DNA from: JBCBKZ01 sp039026975
GTDB lineage: Bacteria; Bacteroidota; Bacteroidia; J057
NCBI GenBank assembly: GCA_039026975.1
Contig: JBCCLI010000060.1
Coordinates: 1 to 23,019, forward strand
DNA: 23,019 bases
Reading direction: 5' to 3'
Shown here: positions 16,033 through 23,019 of the stretch, one piece after another
Numbering within the stretch: position 1 is the stretch's first letter
Layout: each line of letters starts with the position of its first letter
Notes under the pieces: model-generated
Seen by the model: the letters and a program-made list of their open reading frames with translations, nothing else
Told to the model about the DNA's origin: nothing
Database searches by the model: none
Translations under genes and position numbers: made by a program

Positions 16033-19000
16033 ATGTCGTTAATTAAGCTAAACTCGTTAACTCGTATGCTGCTGATAGGATTACTAGCATATTCCTTTAC
16101 CGCAGCATATTCACACCCAGAAAAGGAGGAAAATGAACCTATTATTTATGTGAAAGCTTCTGCCACCGGAAATAATGATGGAAGTTCCTGGCAAGATGCT
16201 TTTACTGATCTACAAGCTGCCTTATCTGAAGCAAGAGTTTCTCCTGAAATAACAGAAATCTGGGTAGCAGAGGGATTTTACAAGCCTGGAAACAGTGTTA
16301 CTGCTACCTTTAGATTAGTAGATGGAGTTGACATTTTCGGAGGATTTGAAGGTACCGAGACCAGTAAAGATCAAAGAGATTGGACAGCCAACCAATCCAA
16401 TCTCTCTGGCAACATAGGAAATATAGGAGGAGGAGATAATGTCTGGCATGTACTCACGGCAGAAGACATAACCACTCCTACCCATCTAGATGGCTTAACA
16501 GTTAGAATGGGTACCGCTAATGGGAGTGGACAAGACAGACATGGAGCGGGCCTGCTGGTATTACATACGCAAAACCTATTTATCAATGATTGTCTTTTTA
16601 GCCAGAATACTTCTCCAAATGGAGACGGAGGAGCTATGTACTTTTTCCAGTCTAGTGATATTACCATCTCTAATGTAAACTTATTTAATAATAGTGCCAG
16701 AGGTGATGGCGGAGCTGTCTATGTGCATCCAAACTCAGAAAGGATCCAATTCTTTTCCTGCAGATTAGAACGCAACCAAAGCTTTCAAGAAGACGGAGGA
16801 GCTGTAGGATGTTTCGGAAAGTCCGTCCAGTTTTTTAGCTCCCAATTTATTCGTAATGAGGCTGATAGAGGGGGAGCCGTCTATGTAGGAGAGGATGGAT
16901 CATGCGACATTTGGCATGGTACATTGACCCAAAATACTGCGAGGCCCGGCTTCGGGAGTGCCGTGTATAACCGAGGTATATTCTTCTCTACCCATTCTAT
17001 TTATTGGGATCATGACCCAAATCCCCCCATACAATCAAATGCGCCAAATCAGGTAGACTGGGAAGTAGAATTTTCTATTGTGGAGGGGGGATGGTCCTTT
17101 ACAGGATCTAATAATCTGGATGTAGATCCTCAGTTCAAAGATCCTGAAAATAATTTCTACACCCTACAAGAGACCAGCCCTGGCATAGATGTTAGTAATG
17201 AGACCTTCACCTACCTGGATTTAGTAGGAAATCCAAGAGTAGAAAATGGGAAGCCTGATATGGGAGCTTACGAATTTCAGGAATCTATTTCTCCGGTTAA
17301 CTCTATTCTCTATGTTAACAAAGAGGCAGATGGCCAACAGGATGGTACCTCATGGGAAGATGCCTTTACTGACTTACAAAGTGCTTTAGCGTTAGCTAAC
17401 ACCAGTCCTGCTGTAGAGGAAATATGGGTAGCTGAAGGGACTTACACACCTACCCAAGGTACAGATAGAAGTATCTCTTTCCATTTAGTGAATGACGTAG
17501 ACCTCCTAGGAGGATTTACTGGAGATGAAGAGAATAAGCAAGATAGAAACCCAGCCCTAAACACAACTATTCTGAGTGGAGAAATTGGAAATTCATCTAT
17601 CGTCAATAATTCTTGGCATGTGCTACGGGCTACCGATTTAACTGATCCTACCCTTGTAGATGGATTTATCATTTTTAGAGGATATGCTAATTCCACCAGC
17701 ATAGACAGACACGGAGCTGGGATCTTCATTGATAATGTCAGAAACCTTACTGTCGAGAATTGCATGATGTCCCAAAATCAAGCATCTAATGGAGATGGAG
17801 GGGCAGTATATGCTATTAACTCATCTAATACTACCTTCAAAAAGGTCACATTTAAAGGTAACCTGGCAAGAGGAGACGGTGGAGCCATCTATCTCAATAC
17901 AGAAACTGAAGGATTTATCATTGACCAGTGTATCTTCCAGGATAACACCAGTACACAGGAAGATGGAGGGGCATTAGCAGTCTTCGGAGGGGCTCCTAGT
18001 GATGCCCAAACACTGGCTAATTCCTTATTTGTAGGAAATAAAGCAGTGCGAGGAGGAGCCATTTACCTAGCTAGCGAAGGAGCTTTAGAAATAGCCAATG
18101 TAACCATGGTAGATAATGAATCTCCTACTCAGGCGGGGAGTGCCCTTAATGCTAGAGGTATGTTATTCTTAACAAATAGTATCCTCTGGGCAAATTCAGA
18201 TGCACAACCCCTGGTTACAGAGCAGAATACTAAGAGTAAAGAGATTAGCTTTTCCCTCATTGAAGGCGGATTTACAGGAGATCAGATTCTTGATGAGGAC
18301 CCCCAGTTTCTCAATGCCGAAACTAATGATTACTCACTTTCAGGAACCAGTCCTGCTATCGATATAGGGCAACCTTCTCCATTTGAGTTTGATTTGTTAG
18401 GAAATCCCAGAAATTCAGGAACCGGGGTTGATCTTGGTGCATATGAATTCCAGTTAGATATCTGCTCGGATGTAGGAAGCCGGCTGTATGTGGACGTACA
18501 AGCTTCCGGATTACAAGATGGCTCCTCATGGGATAATGCCTTTACTGATTTACAGTTGGCATTAGCTACTGCCAGAACCTGTGAAGTAAATGAGATTTGG
18601 GTAGCTGAGGGAACTTATAAACCTGTCCAAGGACTAGATGATAATGAGACTTTCCTGTTAGTAAATGGGGTCTCCTTATATGGTGGGTTTAGTGGCAGTG
18701 AAACGAGTCTTACTGAAAGAGACTGGAAAACTAATCTGACTATTTTGAGTGGCGCCCTTGGGCAAGCTAATAATACTCCTATCAACAGTAAGCACGTGGT
18801 TGTGGGCATAAATATAGATTCTACTACCATAATAGATGGATTTATAATCAGAGATGGATCTACCTACGATGAGGATATTTGTTCTGAGGGGGATCCTTTC
18901 TGCACAGATGGCATATACCTGAATGGAGGAGGGGGTATGCTGATTTATTCAGTAGATGGAGGAAAAACTAATCCTATCATTCAATACTGTAGATTTGAAA

Positions 19001-20328
19001 ACAATTTCAATAAATCTAATAACAGTGCCCTATATGATGGGGGTGGTTTGTATATTCAAAATGCAGATGCGATCATTCAGTTTTGCGAATTTTTAAATAA
19101 TTATTCTGGAGATGACGGAGGCGCACTATATATACAGGGAGGTAAAAGAGTAAGCGTACTAAATTCAATCTTCCGTAATAATAACGCTCAAGAGTCAGGA
19201 GGAGCTATTTATGCCGCTGGCCTAGGGGGATTGTTAGAAATTGAAAATTGTGAGTTTTATAAAAACTTAGGTAACAATGATAGAGGAGGTGCTATTCTAG
19301 CTAACTATAATAAGATGATCATCAGAAACTCCACCTTCCTTGAGAATCTAGGAACAGCAGAGTCGACTACTATTTTTGTCAATCAGCCTATAGAAATTTA
19401 TAATTCTATCATATGGGGGCGTACTGATGTAGATGACGTTCCCATTGGTGGTTTTGTCATGGGGCCTGAAAATATATTGGTCAGCAACTCTATTGTAGAA
19501 GGGGGATGGCCAGGCACTAATATCTCATCAGAGGACCCTCTGTTTGTAGATGTAAATGAAGAAACGTTGGATCTTAGCCTTCAGCCCGGCAGCCCGGCTA
19601 TTAACATAGGTCTTAATGCTGAGGCTTCTTCATTAGGGATAGATATAGCAGGAAACCCTCGGATTTCAGATGAGATAATTGATCTGGGCGCCTATGAGTT
19701 TCAGGCTGAGGTTTCTTCTAGGGTCATTAGCTTTTTGCTGATAGATTCTGACACAGATAACGTGATTGGAGAAGTCAGAGATGGAGATATACTCACCACC
19801 CTTCCAGCTTCTATTAATATAGAGGCAGTAACGTCTGGTGAGGTGAACTCTGTAAGATTCCAGTTAAGCGGACCTGTAAATATTACCCGCACGGAAAATG
19901 TCATTCCATGGGCCTTATTTGGAGATAATAAAGGTGATTTCCGCGCATGGAATCCCTTTGATGGAAGCTACAGCCTGACAGCTACTCCCTACAGCGAAAA
20001 GAAAGCACAAGGTGAAGAAGGAACAGCTAAAAGCATTTCCTTCAGTGTAGACATTTCGCAGACTGTGAGTAGTCTTGGGGAAGCACTTATTAAGCTGTAC
20101 CCCAACCCTAATCAGGGAAGTATGCTATTACGCTTACCTGATGATTGGCATTCTGAAGGGCAGCTGAATATTCTCAATAAAGAAGGGGAAACGCTTTACA
20201 AACGGAGAGTATCTGTAGAGGAGAGGGAGTTAAGCGTAGAGATGAAGGGGTTACAAGAAGGCGTCTATTACCTACTGCTGAAAGGCGGTAACAGAGTGGA
20301 AAGTACATCCTTCATAATCACTAACTAG
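16033..20328 (+). CDS. Array gene 4: secreted beta-helix / choice-of-anchor Q-like protein with T9SS sorting domain (units A-A-C)
   Basis: The 1431-residue precursor has a signal peptide (1-27, TAAYS|HP). Unit 1 (37-415) and unit 2 (425-809) are class A, with the ordered coil steps NGDGGA, RGDGGA, QEDGGA and RGGA(I/V)Y. Unit 3 (811-1223) is class C, opening with a Cys pair (C811 and a Cys in TARTCEVNEIWVAEG) and carrying GSRLYVD, LVNGVSLYGGFSG and NIDSTT as in gene 3 unit 2. The beta-domain spans about 1228-1340 and shares the 16-residue run ENVIPWALFGDNKGDF with gene 3. The sorting tail starts at KLYPNPNQG (1354) and ends TSFIITN. N-terminus and 5' leader closely match gene 5, pointing to a tandem duplication. 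No catalytic residues were recognised; a long solenoid at the cell surface is the likely form. Confidence 0.9.
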   Translation: MSLIKLNSLTRMLLIGLLAYSFTAAYSHPEKEENEPIIYVKASATGNNDGSSWQDAFTDLQAALSEARVSPEITEIWVAEGFYKPGNSVTATFRLVDGVDIFGGFEGTETSKDQRDWTANQSNLSGNIGNIGGGDNVWHVLTAEDITTPTHLDGLTVRMGTANGSGQDRHGAGLLVLHTQNLFINDCLFSQNTSPNGDGGAMYFFQSSDITISNVNLFNNSARGDGGAVYVHPNSERIQFFSCRLERNQSFQEDGGAVGCFGKSVQFFSSQFIRNEADRGGAVYVGEDGSCDIWHGTLTQNTARPGFGSAVYNRGIFFSTHSIYWDHDPNPPIQSNAPNQVDWEVEFSIVEGGWSFTGSNNLDVDPQFKDPENNFYTLQETSPGIDVSNETFTYLDLVGNPRVENGKPDMGAYEFQESISPVNSILYVNKEADGQQDGTSWEDAFTDLQSALALANTSPAVEEIWVAEGTYTPTQGTDRSISFHLVNDVDLLGGFTGDEENKQDRNPALNTTILSGEIGNSSIVNNSWHVLRATDLTDPTLVDGFIIFRGYANSTSIDRHGAGIFIDNVRNLTVENCMMSQNQASNGDGGAVYAINSSNTTFKKVTFKGNLARGDGGAIYLNTETEGFIIDQCIFQDNTSTQEDGGALAVFGGAPSDAQTLANSLFVGNKAVRGGAIYLASEGALEIANVTMVDNESPTQAGSALNARGMLFLTNSILWANSDAQPLVTEQNTKSKEISFSLIEGGFTGDQILDEDPQFLNAETNDYSLSGTSPAIDIGQPSPFEFDLLGNPRNSGTGVDLGAYEFQLDICSDVGSRLYVDVQASGLQDGSSWDNAFTDLQLALATARTCEVNEIWVAEGTYKPVQGLDDNETFLLVNGVSLYGGFSGSETSLTERDWKTNLTILSGALGQANNTPINSKHVVVGINIDSTTIIDGFIIRDGSTYDEDICSEGDPFCTDGIYLNGGGGMLIYSVDGGKTNPIIQYCRFENNFNKSNNSALYDGGGLYIQNADAIIQFCEFLNNYSGDDGGALYIQGGKRVSVLNSIFRNNNAQESGGAIYAAGLGGLLEIENCEFYKNLGNNDRGGAILANYNKMIIRNSTFLENLGTAESTTIFVNQPIEIYNSIIWGRTDVDDVPIGGFVMGPENILVSNSIVEGGWPGTNISSEDPLFVDVNEETLDLSLQPGSPAINIGLNAEASSLGIDIAGNPRISDEIIDLGAYEFQAEVSSRVISFLLIDSDTDNVIGEVRDGDILTTLPASINIEAVTSGEVNSVRFQLSGPVNITRTENVIPWALFGDNKGDFRAWNPFDGSYSLTATPYSEKKAQGEEGTAKSISFSVDISQTVSSLGEALIKLYPNPNQGSMLLRLPDDWHSEGQLNILNKEGETLYKRRVSVEERELSVEMKGLQEGVYYLLLKGGNRVESTSFIITN

Positions 20329-20352
20329 GCATAGTTCCTTTAGTATATGCCT
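20327..20352 (+). terminator. Weak hairpin overlapping the stop codon of gene 4
   Basis: AGGCATA (20327-20333) pairs with TATGCCT (20346-20352) across a 12-nt loop. The left arm includes the last two bases of the TAG stop codon. It is followed by a moderately T-rich stretch. The hairpin at 20422-20447 is the stronger terminator candidate. Confidence 0.25.
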
Positions 20353-20421
20353 GATCTCTTCTGTAATCAATAGCAGTAAGTTGATCAGAATGAAAGAGTC
20401 AGTGAATGATGTTCACTAATC

Positions 20422-20447
20422 GGGAATTTACCCTTAGGTAGATTCCC
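20422..20447 (+). terminator. Terminator-like hairpin of array gene 4
   Basis: GGGAATTTACC (20422-20432) pairs with GGTAGATTCCC (20437-20447) with one T-G pair and a CTTA tetraloop. It lies 93 nt past the stop codon and is followed by AACTCCTAGTTTATTTATA. The core matches the gene 3 terminator (GGGAATATAC / GTATATTCCC). Confidence 0.6.
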
Positions 20448-20572
20448 AACTCCTAGTTTATTTATACCATTAGCCATTTCTATTTAAGGGATAACTTATT
20501 ATATTTATTATATGTATTTTCAAAATGTGTTAGACCCTATTCTATGAGGTGATTACACGTTCTGCTTCTTTG

Positions 20573-20669
20573 ACTAGCTTTCCGTTCTTTCCCGCCTTGA
20601 CCGGGAATCTTGCCCTGATTTTGTACTCCTACTTTCAGCAATTGAAAATTAGGGTAGCTGACGCTACCC
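20573..20669 (+). promoter_or_regulatory. Structured 5' leader of array gene 5 (two stem-loops)
   Basis: This is the counterpart of the gene 4 leader. The first hairpin is TTCCCG-CCTTGAC-CGGGAA, followed by TCTTGCCCTGATT. The second, GGGTAGC-TGAC-GCTACCC (20652-20669), ends 14 nt before the ATG. Compared with gene 4, the stem of the second hairpin has an A-T pair replaced by G-C and one extra closing pair, so pairing is kept while the sequence changes. Confidence 0.55.
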
Positions 20670-20683
20670 ACAACCAACATCTC

Positions 20684-23019
20684 ATGTCAATAGTTAGCTT
20701 AAACTCGTTAAGACAATTACTACTTGTCAGTTTACTACTCTCTTCCTTTACCCTTGGTATTGCTAAGCCAGAACAAGAAGAGAATGACCCCATTATTTAT
20801 GTAAAAGCATCCGCGACCGGAAATAATGATGGGAGCTCTTGGGGAGATGCTTTTACGGATTTACAGGATGCATTAGCAGCCGCAAACAGCCTAAACCAGA
20901 AGGTAAATATCTATGTGGCTCAAGGGACATATTATCCCACTTCCGGAAATGATAGGAGTATCTCCTTTACCCTGCCTGCAAATGTTAATTTGGAAGGAGG
21001 ATTTAGAGGTGATGAAGTAGGTGAATTTATCAGAGGCTTTTGGGAAACCTTTCCCACCATTTTGAGTGGAAACATAGGTAATAAGGACTCTCAGGCTGAT
21101 AACTCCTACCACGTTCTCACAGCCATAGACTTATCTGATCGTATTGCTATTAATGGCTTTATCATCAAAGATGGATATGCTGACGGAAGCGGATCCAATA
21201 GACACGGGGCTGGTATATATGTCAAAAATATCTCTACTACCTCATTTAACTCTTCCATTAACAGTTGCCTGTTCACTCAGAATATAGCTGCCAATGGTGA
21301 TGGCGGAGGCCTGTATATAGAAAATGCTAATTTCAATATTGGCTTTCAAACCTATGCTAATAATGAGGCTAGAGGGGATGGAGGAGCTATTTGTATACGT
21401 GGTGCTTCTAGCATAGCAAACATTGGAACCTGCGATTTCATTGAGAATACAAGCAGACAAGAGGAAGGAGGAGCTATCGCTGCTTTTGGGCAAGAGTTAA
21501 ATATCACTAGAACGGCCTTCGTCCAGAATCAAAGTACCCAAGGTGGAGGGATTTACACAGGCTCAAACACAGCACTTACTATTGATTTTTCTACCTTCTT
21601 TAAGAACCAAACAGGCCAAGGGATTGGGAGTGGCATTAGTGCCAGAGGGAATGCTTCTGTCATCAATTGTATCTTCTGGCAAAATACAAACACCTCATCT
21701 ATCACTATTGGAGGCACCTCATCTATTACCTACACCTTAGCGGAGGAATCCTATCCAGGTGAGGGAAACCTAAGTGATGATCCCTTATTTGCTGGTGAGA
21801 GTCCACTAGGTATTTCACTTTCTCAAGGGAGTCCGGCTATAAGGGCTGCAGATAATGGAAATTCTGCCATTGGGGCCCGCCCCTACTATGGGGACTTCCC
21901 CCCAGAACTTGTGGTTCTGAGAGTCAAGCAAGATGCTATTGGTAATAACTCTGGATCTAGCTGGCTAAATGCTTTCACTAGTTTACCACAAGCCATGGAG
22001 AGAGCAAAAGAACTTAACACTACGGTGGAAATATGGGTAGCAGAAGGTACCTACAAACCTACCGAGGATACTGACAGGAGTATTTCCTTTGACTTGAGTA
22101 ATGACGTGAATCTGTTAGGAGGCTTCGCTGGAAATGAACAGGATAAGGAAGAAAGAGATCCCAAGCAATATCCTACCATTCTTAGTGGTAATCTCCGTAG
22201 TGCGTCCATAGATGATAATACCTGGCACATCATTAGGGCTGATAGCTTGTCAGCACCTGCTCTATTAGACGGATTCATTATCACGGAAGGGTACGCCACC
22301 GGAAGTGGCAATGACAGACATGGTGCTGGTATACTCCTGACCAATAGCCAGAATCTTCAAATCACAAACTGTATCTTCCAAACTAATAGAACACCTAATG
22401 GAGATGGTGGCGCTATATATGCGACCAACTCCCAAAACATCACCTTTCGTGATTGCCAATTTATTGCTAACACCTGTAGAGGGGATGGAGGCGCTATTTA
22501 TCTTGCAAGCTCTTCCAGTAATTTCACTTTTTTCTACACTATTTTTGAGAATAACCAAAGCACAGAAGAAGATGGGGGGGCTTTAGCCACTTTTGGACCT
22601 AATCATCAAATATTCAGTTCTCTTTTCTTTAAGAATAAAGCACCAAGAGGGGGGGCTATCTACAATGCAACTTTTGGTACCATAGATATACAACATAGCA
22701 CCCTGACTAAGAATGAGGCTGATCCAGGATTAGGGAGTGCTATTTATACCAGAGGGACATTCACCTCAACTTTATCTATCTATTGGAATAATACGCCAGC
22801 TACCCCCATTCAGTCGGATAACCCATCAGGTATAGATTGGGAGGTAAACTTGTCTATAGTAGAAGGTGGATGGAATTTTAAGGGAGAAGGGAATCTGAAC
22901 CAAGACCCCCTCTTCTCTAATGAATCTCTAGATAACTTCCAGCTACTGGCAGGAAGTCCTGCCCTAGACGTAAGTAACGCCTCTTCATTCCCTTACACTG
23001 ACCTTGTAGGTAATCCTAG
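20684..23019 (+). CDS. Array gene 5: secreted beta-helix / choice-of-anchor Q-like protein (partial, units A-A-...)
   Basis: The frame is open from an ATG at 20684 for 778 codons to the right edge, without a stop. The signal peptide is 1-27 (TLGIA|KP). The N-terminus (MSIVSLNSL, then EENDPIIYVKASATGNNDGS) closely matches gene 4. Unit 1 (37 to about 405) is class A, with coils like gene 3 unit 1 (RGDGGAICIRG, RQEEGGAIAAFG, TQGGGIYTGSN), but its usual closing DxGAYE segment is replaced by a shortened NGNSAIGARPYYG. Unit 2 (410-778) is class A: its first half is like gene 4 unit 2 (TDRSISFDLSNDVNLLGGF) and its end like gene 4 unit 1 (LSIYW, PIQSDNPSGIDWEV, DVSNASS...DLVGNP). By analogy with genes 1, 3 and 4, at least one more unit, the beta-domain and a T9SS tail should follow beyond the window. 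Confidence 0.88.
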   Translation, partial: MSIVSLNSLRQLLLVSLLLSSFTLGIAKPEQEENDPIIYVKASATGNNDGSSWGDAFTDLQDALAAANSLNQKVNIYVAQGTYYPTSGNDRSISFTLPANVNLEGGFRGDEVGEFIRGFWETFPTILSGNIGNKDSQADNSYHVLTAIDLSDRIAINGFIIKDGYADGSGSNRHGAGIYVKNISTTSFNSSINSCLFTQNIAANGDGGGLYIENANFNIGFQTYANNEARGDGGAICIRGASSIANIGTCDFIENTSRQEEGGAIAAFGQELNITRTAFVQNQSTQGGGIYTGSNTALTIDFSTFFKNQTGQGIGSGISARGNASVINCIFWQNTNTSSITIGGTSSITYTLAEESYPGEGNLSDDPLFAGESPLGISLSQGSPAIRAADNGNSAIGARPYYGDFPPELVVLRVKQDAIGNNSGSSWLNAFTSLPQAMERAKELNTTVEIWVAEGTYKPTEDTDRSISFDLSNDVNLLGGFAGNEQDKEERDPKQYPTILSGNLRSASIDDNTWHIIRADSLSAPALLDGFIITEGYATGSGNDRHGAGILLTNSQNLQITNCIFQTNRTPNGDGGAIYATNSQNITFRDCQFIANTCRGDGGAIYLASSSSNFTFFYTIFENNQSTEEDGGALATFGPNHQIFSSLFFKNKAPRGGAIYNATFGTIDIQHSTLTKNEADPGLGSAIYTRGTFTSTLSIYWNNTPATPIQSDNPSGIDWEVNLSIVEGGWNFKGEGNLNQDPLFSNESLDNFQLLAGSPALDVSNASSFPYTDLVGNP

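Larger units (their letters stand above)
20353..20683. other. Intergenic region between array genes 4 and 5
   Basis: The stretch holds a terminator-like hairpin (20422-20447), a small hairpin AGTGAA/TTCACT (20401-20417), a very AT-rich central part (about 20455-20520) likely to include the gene 5 promoter, and the structured leader of gene 5 (20573-20669). No ORF was seen. Confidence 0.5.

Noticed and set aside
20351..20400. Hairpin CTGATC...GATCAG after gene 4
   Set aside because: Only 6 bp with a long loop, overlapping a better candidate; not distinguishable from chance.
5615..23019. Annotating the array proteins as pectate lyases or other polysaccharide lyases
   Set aside because: Only the beta-helix fold signature is visible. 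I could not identify conserved catalytic Lys/Arg or Ca-binding acid clusters of a lyase family, so an enzymatic call would be unsupported.

Overview
The window looks like chromosomal DNA of a Bacteroidota bacterium. It is moderately AT-rich and lacks obvious Shine-Dalgarno sites. It encodes several large secreted proteins that end in a type IX secretion system (T9SS) type A sorting domain (a 'YPNPxxG' start and a roughly 75-residue beta-sandwich tail). It also holds a choice-of-anchor L protein, a family common in Cytophagia and Saprospiria-like lineages. The genus cannot be fixed from sequence alone. No rRNA, tRNA, CRISPR array, transposase or integrase was seen.

Region 1 (1-4392, minus strand) carries four genes: a partial choice-of-anchor L / Calx-beta-like secreted protein that runs off the left edge, an AlbA_2 (Schlafen-like) plus winged-helix regulator, a PLP-dependent threonine/serine dehydratase, and a lipoprotein L,D-transpeptidase (YkuD type) followed by a strong hairpin. 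An 86-bp divergent gap leads to an agmatinase-type ureohydrolase (4479-5309, plus strand). These look like ordinary housekeeping or accessory genes with no evident functional link to what follows.

Region 2 (5615 to the right edge, plus strand) is the notable part: a head-to-tail array of five paralogous secreted right-handed beta-helix / choice-of-anchor Q-like proteins (1450, 628, 1030, 1431 and at least 778 aa). Each has a signal peptide and one to three copies of a roughly 370-410 residue unit. The four complete ones also share a C-terminal beta-domain with an 'ENxxPWALFGD'-type core and a T9SS sorting tail. The units fall by eye into three classes (A, B, C), arranged A-B-B, B, A-C, A-A-C and A-A-(open). 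Every complete gene has its own terminator-like hairpin, and three of these hairpins look homologous to each other. The last two genes share a 5' leader with two stem-loops whose stems differ by compensating changes. Gene 5 is a mosaic of gene 3-like and gene 4-like pieces. Together this suggests a locus growing by duplication and recombination of whole transcription units and of internal modules, probably making a family of long cell-surface or extracellular fibres or adhesins. The surface role is inference. The modular structure, terminators and leaders are read directly from the sequence.
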